A DNA stretch of 64,000 bases from CAXBGS01 sp963975425. Its GTDB lineage: Bacteria; Planctomycetota; Planctomycetia; Pirellulales; Pirellulaceae. Both the position numbers and the translations under genes were made by a program. The notes below the pieces were generated by a model that saw nothing but the letters and a program-made list of their open reading frames with translations, ran no database searches and was not told the origin of the DNA. The stretch lies in NCBI GenBank assembly GCA_963975425.1, contig CAXBGS010000001.1:372001-436000 (forward strand). The letters run 5' to 3'. Shown piece by piece: positions 35,830-44,426 of the stretch; position 1 is the stretch's first letter, and each line of letters begins with the position of its first letter.

Positions 35830-38800
35830 ATGGCTAGACACGGAAGTCTTTGCCAATTGATGATTCGATCCGGCCGATGCCGCGCCGGTCGTCCGTTGGC
35901 GTGCGCGCTGCGATGGGCACTGCTGCTTGGCGTCGCATTGCCGGCCAATGCGATCGCCGAATCACCACAGATCGATGCTCGTTTTCGTTTGCAATGGCCA
36001 TCGGAATCGGCCAAGCCACACTGGGTCCGCGTCGAACTAACCGATCCGCACCAGTCCGACCGGCCCGCAAACATCGACCAGTTGCAAAACCACAGCCAAT
36101 CGCCGCTGGCAACCGGTGCTTTTGAGGTCACCGATGACTCACGCACGTTGCTGTTCCGTCCGCGTGGACCGATCGCCGACGGTGCGGTCGAATTTCGTGT
36201 TCGGGCATCCCGTGATGCGACGCTCGGCATTCAAGTCATCGATCGCTCGACGGCCCGAGATGCAGACCGATGCTTCGAATCCGAAACAGGTGATGATCCA
36301 ACGATCATTGCGCTAAAAAGTGTCCTCAGCGGCGAAACGTACACGCCCTCAAGCGACACGACATCGTCTTACGACGGGCCGGACTGGTCCCTGTCGCGAA
36401 CCGATCAGGATGGGCTACGCATCAACCTGGACAACCACGACCTGCTATACGAAAACGCGCCGGGATCCGAACTGGCGGTTCACTTCAGTGGCCATTCGCT
36501 AACGCACCTTGCAAGTCAAGCTGGGCAACTGCGAGCTACGATCACTCGCATCGACGACGATGCTGTCGTGGCAAGCCACCGTTTGGACACCGAAATCGAT
36601 GCCGACGGCAATTTCGACAATTTGCTTTGGCAAACGAATCTTCCGAGCACGGCGGGCGTCTACGAAATTCGGTGCGAATTGAAACAGCCCGAATCGCGAA
36701 TCTGGTCAAAACTGCGACGGCAACACGAGGTTTCTGCGATCGCGACACAACCACTGGTCGTGTTGCCAGAGGTACCAGCCAGTGGTGGCTCGGACGCAAG
36801 GGAATGGCGAGAAATTGCACTCATTCGCCCGTCAGAAACGAACCGGCAGGGTCTGGGGCAATGGCTGCCTAGCAATACGGCACGGCTGAATCCGCTGGCG
36901 ATACCATCACCGATCGAAACCCTTGGACGTGGTGAACACGCCGGACAAGGCACATCGATCTTGGTCTTTGGACGGCCTTACGAAACAACGCTGCCAACAT
37001 TGGTGCCCGGTTTGCCACAGCAGGTCACCGTTCGATTTCCCGCCGGGCGATCAACTCGGCTGCGAGTCGAGGTTATCCACCCCAGCGGAAATCTATCACC
37101 CGATTTCATCCTGACGCAAGAAGCCGCTGCGATTGCCAACCAGGATTGGATCGAGCACACGTTTGTGTACTATCCCAGCGATGGCGGCACTCGCATTCGA
37201 TTGACGAATCTGGCGTCACAGGCGGACGGAATGATCGAATCAATTTCGGTAAAGGCCGGACCGGGGCGATTGGCGGACCTCGACTCTCAAGGCAGCCGAC
37301 CGATCGAGGATCGACAACGCCTCGCGGTTTATTCGTTATCTGACTTTGACTGGGATCGCAAGTTCGCCCACGACATCAACACCACAGCCTTAGCGACACG
37401 TTTCGACGCACGTACGATTTCGCTGCATCAACAAATGGTTGCGGCGACGCGTTTGGCAGACTACTTGCGATCATCGGGAATGAATGCGGTTGTGATTCCC
37501 GCCATCGCCGGATCACGCGCGGCATACCCCACCGGAATGTTTCATCCATCGTATGCGACCGATCGAATCGATCGAGTCAGACTCAAGCTCTTGATGCGGT
37601 TGCTTGAACGTTCGTCACTGCGAGTCTTTGCGGGTGTTGAAACATCGACAACCCTGACAGATGTCGAGACTGATGTTTTGACACATCCCGGCTTGGCGTC
37701 GGGCGTCTCTCGCAAGACATCCGTCGGTCAGTCCTACAATCCGTTCATTCAGTCGGTGCAGTCATCTCTCGCCACGCTAGCCAGCGAACTAGACGAACAG
37801 CTTCGACCCCATGACCACTACGCGGGAATCGCGTTCCTAGCAGTATCCAACAGCCACGTGGCACCACCGCCGACCGAATCCGTCATCGATCCTGTCACGC
37901 TGTCTCGCTTCGCACGATCCTCGTTTGCTCCTGGCGAAATCGCAAAGATGACGCAGGCGACCGCCCGAGCTTGGGTGTTGGCCGACGGTCGGCAACCGTT
38001 TGAACAATGGATGAGCGAAGAACTTTCAGCTTGCTATGAACGAATCACTGAAGGCGTGTCGGGAAAGACAATCCTTTGTGTCACAAAAGCCGATGCGTCC
38101 GCCGATTGCCTGGTCCCCAACGACCGACTTGTCGTCGTACGTGATTTGCAAAGAGTCCCTGCGGGCGCCTTACCGATTCAACTGAGGCTGGACCCACCCA
38201 AACGATCGGGCAGTAAGAGTTCCGCATCGAAGTCGGCATCATCGTCAAAGCAAACCGCATCGGCCGAGCCATCGGATCGATCAGATCGATCACGGGGCAA
38301 CTCGCACGTCGGCTTTTGTATCTCTGACGCCAAAGTCGACACACCGGCGTCGTCGGCTGCAGACGATCCCTACGGCGCCACATCACAGCCAACGCTGCGA
38401 ATTCGCACCTGCGGTGACGTGACACGAATCCTGGAAAGATCAGATCCGCATTGTTTAATGTTTGACGGATCGAACGGTTCAACGTCCATTAACCACGAAC
38501 TGGCCAATCTGCTGCGTGACTGGGCGGAATTGCCGATCGATGGGATTGCGGATGTTCATCCGCCAGACCCCAAAGCCGCAACGGCAAAGCTACGCTTCGG
38601 TCGCAGTGGTCAATACTATTATTTGGCAGTTATGAACCTCGCTCCGTGGCAATCCGATGTTACGGTTCAGACTTCCACGGCATTGAACTGGCAACGGGCG
38701 GGCAAAAAATTGTTTTCGACTGTACATCCCGATCGGTCCAAGCCAGATTCGGAAAGCGATTTTCAGAACGAAGGACTGCGGACCAACATTCGGCTGCAGC

Positions 38801-39678
38801 CACGCGGCATGATCGTCCTGCGGTCCGACGCGACCGTTTCGAATGTTTCGGTGCTGGACTGGTTTGCACGCGTTCACGGCGGCAAAGAACCGCTGGACGA
38901 AATCGCTCGGCAGGTCACTGCGATTGTCGATCGTTTAGGCGGGCTTGCGGATCCACCGACCTATGAATCGCTGTCCAACGGTGGCTTTGAATCAGAAAGC
39001 AGCGTCGGGTTGGCCGGATGGTTGCATGCCCAGCATCCACCCGGTGCCGTGCGCATCGACGACACGGAATCAATCGAAGGTGAACACTCCGTCCGCTTGA
39101 CCACCGACCAAAGTGTCGGTGACCGCACATGGTTGGTCAGCGAAATGATTCAACCACCGCGAAGTGGACGGCTAGGCGTCTCGCTCGCGTGCCGCGGCGA
39201 ATTGATCGAAGGCGGCTCCACTCACCGGCTACGCGTTTCGATCGAAGGGACGCGAGCGGGCGAGCCGATTCGCAAATCGATCGAAATCAAGGTACCTCAC
39301 AATGGCCAGTGGCGCCCAAGACAGTTGGTGCTCGAAGTCGAGGGGGTTGATCCATCCTCCGTGGACATGCTGCGTTTGACGATCGACAGCCTTTCTCGCG
39401 GTCGTGTCTGGGTTGACGACGTCCGTCTGCACGACTGGTTCCCGCTATCGAAGGAACGCGCCGAACTTCAAGGCGAAGCGTACGTAGCAGTACAGGGGCT
39501 GCAACGTGGCAACCTGACACCTGCGGCCAGATTGATACAAAACGAGTGGGCTCAGCATCTATTGGCGAACGACGAACCGGCGCCGGCAGCTGTGATCACA
39601 ACGGTTAAACCGGAAGAATCTTCGGCGGGTGTCGCGGAACGAATACGCAATTGGTTGCCGACACCGTTAAGATTTTAA
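35830..39678 (+). CDS. Large secreted protein with a TIM-barrel-like central region
   Basis: 1282 residues from ATG 35830; a TTG one codon earlier and an ATG at 35860 are alternatives. A long basic n-region precedes a hydrophobic signal (about 25-45, ending AIA-ESP). Beta-rich domains fill the first 500 residues. A central region (about 520-760, from 'FDARTISLHQQMVAATRLADYL' split at 'FDARTISLHQQMVA', through 'GMNAVVIPAIAGSRAAYPTG') looks like the (beta-alpha) barrel of GH10-like hydrolases of the GHL10 type. The C-terminus (about 1055-1200) resembles a carbohydrate-binding beta-sandwich ending 'RVWVDDVRLHDW'. It is probably an extracellular polysaccharide-associated protein; catalytic residues were not identified. 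Confidence 0.72.
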   Translation: MARHGSLCQLMIRSGRCRAGRPLACALRWALLLGVALPANAIAESPQIDARFRLQWPSESAKPHWVRVELTDPHQSDRPANIDQLQNHSQSPLATGAFEVTDDSRTLLFRPRGPIADGAVEFRVRASRDATLGIQVIDRSTARDADRCFESETGDDPTIIALKSVLSGETYTPSSDTTSSYDGPDWSLSRTDQDGLRINLDNHDLLYENAPGSELAVHFSGHSLTHLASQAGQLRATITRIDDDAVVASHRLDTEIDADGNFDNLLWQTNLPSTAGVYEIRCELKQPESRIWSKLRRQHEVSAIATQPLVVLPEVPASGGSDAREWREIALIRPSETNRQGLGQWLPSNTARLNPLAIPSPIETLGRGEHAGQGTSILVFGRPYETTLPTLVPGLPQQVTVRFPAGRSTRLRVEVIHPSGNLSPDFILTQEAAAIANQDWIEHTFVYYPSDGGTRIRLTNLASQADGMIESISVKAGPGRLADLDSQGSRPIEDRQRLAVYSLSDFDWDRKFAHDINTTALATRFDARTISLHQQMVAATRLADYLRSSGMNAVVIPAIAGSRAAYPTGMFHPSYATDRIDRVRLKLLMRLLERSSLRVFAGVETSTTLTDVETDVLTHPGLASGVSRKTSVGQSYNPFIQSVQSSLATLASELDEQLRPHDHYAGIAFLAVSNSHVAPPPTESVIDPVTLSRFARSSFAPGEIAKMTQATARAWVLADGRQPFEQWMSEELSACYERITEGVSGKTILCVTKADASADCLVPNDRLVVVRDLQRVPAGALPIQLRLDPPKRSGSKSSASKSASSSKQTASAEPSDRSDRSRGNSHVGFCISDAKVDTPASSAADDPYGATSQPTLRIRTCGDVTRILERSDPHCLMFDGSNGSTSINHELANLLRDWAELPIDGIADVHPPDPKAATAKLRFGRSGQYYYLAVMNLAPWQSDVTVQTSTALNWQRAGKKLFSTVHPDRSKPDSESDFQNEGLRTNIRLQPRGMIVLRSDATVSNVSVLDWFARVHGGKEPLDEIARQVTAIVDRLGGLADPPTYESLSNGGFESESSVGLAGWLHAQHPPGAVRIDDTESIEGEHSVRLTTDQSVGDRTWLVSEMIQPPRSGRLGVSLACRGELIEGGSTHRLRVSIEGTRAGEPIRKSIEIKVPHNGQWRPRQLVLEVEGVDPSSVDMLRLTIDSLSRGRVWVDDVRLHDWFPLSKERAELQGEAYVAVQGLQRGNLTPAARLIQNEWAQHLLANDEPAPAAVITTVKPEESSAGVAERIRNWLPTPLRF

Positions 39679-39770
39679 TGCCCCACTTTTGATGCTGCTT
39701 GATCAGGCTGAGCCAGGACAGGCCCGACAAGCGAAACACCTGCTAACGTGCTCCCGATGAGGAACCCAAT

Positions 39771-40574
39771 ATGCGGCGATGGATCATTCGAATCACCTTG
39801 GCGATGGGCATCGTTGCCGGCGTTGCGACTTTTGCAAGCTGGTGGGCCATCCGTCAAACCCGTCAGGTGCCCGAGTTTTATTCGCAAGCCGAAAAAAGGA
39901 TCCCCGTCAAAACGCTCGAGGCAAGCCGCCGACTCAACGCAGACGTCGTGCGATTAAAAGACGACGCCGCGAGGATTGGTTCTTGGCACGCGGTGTTTAG
40001 CGACGCACGACTGAACGCGTGGCTGGTGGAAGAATTTCCCAAACAATTTCCCAAGTTGTTCGCGCGCGGTGCCAGTGATCCCCGGGTCGTGATCGAGGAT
40101 GACCGCATCTTGGTCGCGGCGCGATACAAAGACCATCGCTTCGATACGGTGGTCTCTTGTGAAGTCACCGCGGAACTGACCGAAGAGCCTAACCTGATCG
40201 CCGTCCGAGTCAAAAACTTGCGGGCCGGCGCACTGCGGCTGCCGCTGAACGCTTTCTTAAAAGGCATCACACGCGAAGCGGCCAATGGCGATGTTGATGT
40301 CCAATGGGACTTTACCGATTCGGGCCCGGTCGCCCTGGTAACGATTCCGAGTGAACATCCTGATTACGTCTGTGGACCGGTGATCGTGGAGTCGCTGCAG
40401 CTTCGTAACGGACGGGCCTCTTTGGCCGGACATACTGGTGAATTGGCACATCAGGTTTTTGAACCTGCCGGGCCGATCTATCAATTCGTTTCCTATCGTC
40501 AGCCAGACAATCGCAATCGCCACGATCCCTCGGACGGCTCTTCGCGAAGCCGTTCAATCAGCAACCTTCGCTGA
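39771..40574 (+). CDS. Membrane-anchored hypothetical protein
   Basis: 267 residues with one N-terminal hydrophobic segment (about 5-27), probably a membrane anchor, and AGGA 7 bases before the ATG. The rest is a soluble alpha/beta domain with 'SDARLNAWLVEEFPKQFP' (about 77-94) and 'VSCEVTAELTEEPNLIAVRV' beta strands, a layout common in uncharacterised planctomycete proteins. The hydrophilic Arg/Ser/Asn-rich tail overlaps the 3' end of the convergent gene by 76 bases. Function unknown. Confidence 0.75.
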   Translation: MRRWIIRITLAMGIVAGVATFASWWAIRQTRQVPEFYSQAEKRIPVKTLEASRRLNADVVRLKDDAARIGSWHAVFSDARLNAWLVEEFPKQFPKLFARGASDPRVVIEDDRILVAARYKDHRFDTVVSCEVTAELTEEPNLIAVRVKNLRAGALRLPLNAFLKGITREAANGDVDVQWDFTDSGPVALVTIPSEHPDYVCGPVIVESLQLRNGRASLAGHTGELAHQVFEPAGPIYQFVSYRQPDNRNRHDPSDGSSRSRSISNLR

Positions 40575-40909
40575 ACAGGGTTCTCAACGGCGTCTCGGCC
40601 AACATCGGCCCATGATAAATTTGCGTCGAACCGATCCGATGAATTTTCGGTCAACTCGAATGTCCCAAGAGCGACGCGGCTGACCCGCCCGCGGTCACCG
40701 CTGATTTCACCTTCGAAATCCAAGTACGCGGTACGATGGTCGGCAAGCGCAGCGGCATCGACCCAAGTCTGCAGCGCGTCGATCGCCACGACGTCGGTCG
40801 CCCATGTCCGCAGGGCTGAACCGATTTCGAACATCCAGTCAAAGTGACCGTGCTCGGTTCGGTCGAGACCCGAACTAACGTCGTGGCGTAAAATCACAAA
40901 TCTGGCCAA
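40499..40909 (-). CDS. LigD 3'-phosphoesterase-like (LigD_N) protein
   Basis: 136 residues with a TTG start at 40909; GGGAG lies 6 bases upstream and an in-frame stop lies further up. The pattern 'FVILRHD' (4-10), 'HGHFDWMFE' (20-28) and 'DHRTAYLDFEGEISGDRG' (about 57-74) matches stand-alone versions of the phosphoesterase domain of bacterial NHEJ ligase D, including the conserved His and Asp residues. That domain trims 3' phosphates and ribonucleotides at DNA ends. No Ku, ligase or polymerase gene is nearby. It overlaps the convergent upstream gene by 76 bases and lies 43 bases downstream of the TPR gene on the same strand. Confidence 0.75.
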   Translation of the reverse strand: MARFVILRHDVSSGLDRTEHGHFDWMFEIGSALRTWATDVVAIDALQTWVDAAALADHRTAYLDFEGEISGDRGRVSRVALGTFELTENSSDRFDANLSWADVGRDAVENPVQRRLLIERLREEPSEGSWRLRLSG

Positions 40910-40952
40910 ACCATACTCCCGTATTGACGACCACTTTTTTCATACGCCGCGG

Positions 40953-43355
40953 CTACTTTGCGAACCGCTCATAGCGTTTTCGCAGCGACTCGTCTTGCGG
41001 CGGCGAAGTCAACAGCGTGTACTTCGCCCGTCGGATCGCTTCGTCGCGATTGTTGTTTCGGGCCAACAATGCAATCCCACTCAACTTTGCATCATGCCAT
41101 TGATCGCTACCTTTGCGAAGCCCCGCGGCCAGCTGATCCCAAAAAGTGACAGCAACTTTTCTCGATTCAACGTTCTCAACGCCGCCCAATAGTTTCGCCG
41201 CCGACCGCAGAACGGCACCCGGCGTTTCGGATTGATCGATCAGTCGTCGCAGCATCGTGATCGCGGCGGGTACCTCGTTAAGCCAAACCAGCCGCAACGC
41301 TTGGTCCATCGAATCGCCCGATTCATCATTCCACTGCTGGATCAACCTCGCGGTCACTTCACGGCGACTGGGATCGGTCGTGGCATCACGCATCAATCGC
41401 CAAGCGGCGTCGCTGGACCATTGATCGATCGGTTGCTGAAGCGCAGAGGACACAACACCGGTGCGGCGAAATTTCCACATCGCATCGACAAACGGCTCTT
41501 CCGTCGTGTCGGTAAAGCCGAACGCAATGTCGCCAAGGGAATCCCGATCGAGCAACAGAATCACCGCGCGTCGTACGTCATCACGCAACACCGCGTTCTG
41601 TGTCAGCGGTGTGAGCCTTTCGACGAACCGACGTTCACTGTCATCCCACTGGTTCGCGTTGTCACTTGATGCGTTGTTTGCAATGGGGTTTGCCGACGAT
41701 GAATCGTCTTGGTAACCGAATGAGTGAAAGACATTTCGCCAAAGTTCGTACGCACGATCGAATTCCGCCTGTGTTGTGATTACTGACAAGGCAACATCGG
41801 CCGCTTCGACGCGTCGGTTCTGACGCGTTAATAACTCAATCAGCCACAGACGCGATTTCGCTGCTGGATCGCTGCCGGGCCAAACTGTTATCGTTTCACG
41901 CAGCGATTGTTCCACTCGCTCGGCCGCACGCTCAAGATCACTCTTGGAATACAGCAGTGCGGCCTGCAACTTCACAGCCGCCGACAGGTCGGCAGTGGGC
42001 TTTGCGGATGCGGTTTCCGATAACAAATCCGCCGCAGCAGCATTGCGGTTCACTGAAACGAAGACGGCCGCTGCTTGACGGGCGTAGGCTATTGCTTGAT
42101 CCGGATCGGACTCGGCTCGCGCCGCGGCAGCCAACAAGTCAGCCGCGCGACCGGCATCACCACGACGCAACCAATCTTGTCCCTGAGCCGCGACCAATGC
42201 CGGCGCGACGGCCGACTCGCTGGCACCGGACCGCAAACGGTGCAGCGAAATCGCCTCGGCGCGTCGCTTCGCGTAGGCTCCGGACCGTTTCTCGATTTCA
42301 TCCAACCAGGGACCGACCGCCGCATCATCGGTTTCGATCAGGTAGGCCAGCCGTGTTAAATCGAGCTCGACCGATCGCGGTGCATCGGCAGGCGTTTGTC
42401 CATAGAAAGCATCAAGTTTTCGTTTGGCCGAGTCAAATTCAGCTGCGGCCAGATCGATCCGAATGTCAATTGCTTGAACCAGCGGATCGGTGCCCCAGTC
42501 CGCTTGTTGACTTCGTTCTGAACGTTGACTTAGTTCCGAGCGTGCCTGACGATGATCCCCACTACGCAAGATCGCTTGAATGCGAATCCGTTCCACTTCT
42601 TTTCGCGCCGCACAATCCGCAGGCAGGCTGGCGATCGCTTTCTCAGCAGCATGAATCGCGTTGGTCGCCGCTGCGATGTAGTCCTTCGATCCCGCGAAGA
42701 ACAGTTCAGACTGCAACAGTTCAATAGAGACCCATGAAACTTGCAACTCTTGTTGCAGACGCAACAGGTCCGATCGCAATGACTGTCGTTCCGCTTGCGT
42801 GCGAGCGTCGTCTTGCATCTCCACGTTGCTGCGTGCCGCTTGAATCTGGTCGACCAACGTTTCCGCTTCGTCTGATAGTTGCGTGATCCGCTGCAGCGCG
42901 CGTGTTTCGCGGTCGTTCCCAGACGGGCGAACCGATGCGATCACCACATCGTGTCGAGCGGCCTCCCACCGAACTTCGAACATCGCAATTTGCAAGAACA
43001 AATGCCTCGAGTGATCCGGGTACTGCCCGATCAATTCTGCAAGCGGCGCGCATGCGGATGCGATGGCTGCGTCATCGAAGTCGTCGCTTTCCAGATTGCG
43101 AGCAACCAGTACTTTGGAAAACCGGATCGTCCAGCGAGCATACGGATCGCTTTGGGCATCAAATTTTGCTCGCTGAGTCTCGCAAATTCGCGTCGCATGA
43201 TCCAACATGCCTGCATCGATCATCGCGTTGACCAGATCGCCATCTCGATCGACGGTTGTACGCTTAACCGGCGAAATGATTGCCGCGCTCGTGGCAATCT
43301 CATGCACCACCAAACAGTAAATCACACAACAAATGCAGGCGCGAAACAGATTCAT
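40953..43355 (-). CDS. Secreted TPR-type helical repeat protein of an ExbD operon
   Basis: 800 residues with a signal peptide (about 1-24, ending TSA-AII). The rest is almost entirely alpha-helical, with repeated pairs of about 34 residues and many Ala, Arg, Glu and Gln, as in tetratricopeptide or solenoid proteins. Its ATG overlaps the TGA of the second ExbD gene by four bases. In planctomycetes, TPR proteins often accompany ExbB/ExbD motors, perhaps as periplasmic partners of the proton-driven complex. This role is inferred from context. No catalytic motif is visible. Confidence 0.8.
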   Translation of the reverse strand: MNLFRACICCVIYCLVVHEIATSAAIISPVKRTTVDRDGDLVNAMIDAGMLDHATRICETQRAKFDAQSDPYARWTIRFSKVLVARNLESDDFDDAAIASACAPLAELIGQYPDHSRHLFLQIAMFEVRWEAARHDVVIASVRPSGNDRETRALQRITQLSDEAETLVDQIQAARSNVEMQDDARTQAERQSLRSDLLRLQQELQVSWVSIELLQSELFFAGSKDYIAAATNAIHAAEKAIASLPADCAARKEVERIRIQAILRSGDHRQARSELSQRSERSQQADWGTDPLVQAIDIRIDLAAAEFDSAKRKLDAFYGQTPADAPRSVELDLTRLAYLIETDDAAVGPWLDEIEKRSGAYAKRRAEAISLHRLRSGASESAVAPALVAAQGQDWLRRGDAGRAADLLAAAARAESDPDQAIAYARQAAAVFVSVNRNAAAADLLSETASAKPTADLSAAVKLQAALLYSKSDLERAAERVEQSLRETITVWPGSDPAAKSRLWLIELLTRQNRRVEAADVALSVITTQAEFDRAYELWRNVFHSFGYQDDSSSANPIANNASSDNANQWDDSERRFVERLTPLTQNAVLRDDVRRAVILLLDRDSLGDIAFGFTDTTEEPFVDAMWKFRRTGVVSSALQQPIDQWSSDAAWRLMRDATTDPSRREVTARLIQQWNDESGDSMDQALRLVWLNEVPAAITMLRRLIDQSETPGAVLRSAAKLLGGVENVESRKVAVTFWDQLAAGLRKGSDQWHDAKLSGIALLARNNNRDEAIRRAKYTLLTSPPQDESLRKRYERFAK

Positions 43356-43822
43356 CTTGCCAGTTCCGTCTGCGGGTCGTCTGCGCGAGCGGCGAAGAGA
43401 ACGCGATCGGCACCGGCGGCACGGGCCACATCATAGACAGCGACCGCGGCGTCCATCGTGACGTGATCGGCAGGGTCAATGATCACCGGCGGCTGGACAC
43501 CTAACGCCAAGATAGCGGTCAGTTGTGATCGCAGTGCATCGATGTCGTCGACCGCATTGCCGTTCAGCTGGATCAGCAGTACGGCATCTTGCAGAAACAA
43601 ACGAATCACAATTTCATCAAAGACCTCGACGGGCGGTGGTACATCCGTGTTGACTTCGGCGCCCGACGGTGGCGGCTCGGCAAGTGCGCTGGGTAAATCA
43701 AATTCCGGCAACTCAAAACTGCTCGTCCAAACGAAGAAGATCAGCAACAAGAAAACAACGTCGATCATCGGCGTCATTTTCACTTCCAACGCATCGTAGG
43801 AAGATGATTTTGGCAATCTCAT
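43352..43822 (-). CDS. ExbD/TolR-family biopolymer transport protein (second copy)
   Basis: 156 residues with a short cytoplasmic N-terminus, then one transmembrane helix (about 18-36) carrying the proton-pathway Asp in 'MTPMIDVVFLLLIFF', the ExbD signature. A periplasmic domain follows, with an Asp/Glu/Pro-rich linker and a conserved ending ('RAAGADRVLFAARADD'). With ExbB it forms a proton-driven motor in the inner membrane that energises an outer membrane or envelope partner. The start overlaps the first exbD stop, and its own stop overlaps the start of the TPR gene. Confidence 0.92.
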   Translation of the reverse strand: MRLPKSSSYDALEVKMTPMIDVVFLLLIFFVWTSSFELPEFDLPSALAEPPPSGAEVNTDVPPPVEVFDEIVIRLFLQDAVLLIQLNGNAVDDIDALRSQLTAILALGVQPPVIIDPADHVTMDAAVAVYDVARAAGADRVLFAARADDPQTELAR

Positions 43823-44241
43823 TCGGCTCGTTCCTCACGGACGGCAATCATGATATCTGTGATGCCGGCTTTAGCCGATTCTCGCAACAGCGGCTCGACG
43901 TCTCGATACGCGATCGCACCATCGGTCCGAATTCGGACGGCGGCGTTCAGTCCATGCTCTTGCTGATATGCCGCCAGCGCCCTTCGCAGATCGGCAAGTT
44001 CGACAACGTCGCCGGCCACCCGCCACTGCGCATCGGTATCGACACTAATGGTCAGCGGCGCACGGTCAAGATCGACCGGCGCATACGTGGCGGCGACGGG
44101 CAGGTTCAACGGCAGCCGATTCTCCTGCCTCGCCAAATGACTGGAAACCAAAAAAAAGATGATTAGCAAAAACACAACGTCAATCATCGGCGTCATATTG
44201 GCGCCGGCAGTGCCGCGGTTACGTGTGGACGGAAGTTGCAT
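43819..44241 (-). CDS. ExbD/TolR-family biopolymer transport protein (first copy)
   Basis: 140 residues with the same design as its neighbour: a short basic N-terminus, a transmembrane helix with 'NMTPMIDVVFLLIIFFL' (about 15-31) including the functional Asp, and a periplasmic domain ending 'AKAGITDIMIAVREE'. It is the first gene of the operon ExbD, ExbD, TPR with 4-base overlaps. No ExbB/MotA-TolQ gene precedes it; the upstream region is the divergent promoter shared with a sulfatase. The motor must therefore take its ExbB subunit from elsewhere. Confidence 0.92.
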   Translation of the reverse strand: MQLPSTRNRGTAGANMTPMIDVVFLLIIFFLVSSHLARQENRLPLNLPVAATYAPVDLDRAPLTISVDTDAQWRVAGDVVELADLRRALAAYQQEHGLNAAVRIRTDGAIAYRDVEPLLRESAKAGITDIMIAVREERAE

Positions 44242-44292
44242 GGTGACATTCTACCGCAACGAAGACTTGCTGCATAAGAACACCCGACCGTC

Positions 44293-44320
44293 GCTGTTCA
44301 CTAGACGCTGTTCACTAGAC
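44293..44320. repeat. Exact 14-bp tandem duplication in a divergent promoter region
   Basis: GCTGTTCACTAGAC occurs at 44293-44306 and again at 44307-44320, between the exbD operon and the sulfatase. It may carry an operator or simply be a slippage product. Confidence 0.85.
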
Positions 44321-44426
44321 AATGGGACACATCGTATGTTTGATGGGAGCCCGGTTTGACCGATGCCGTGTGTTTCGATCGATTCGTTCTGAACCATTGT
44401 TATTTCTTTTTAGCCGACCAAACCTC

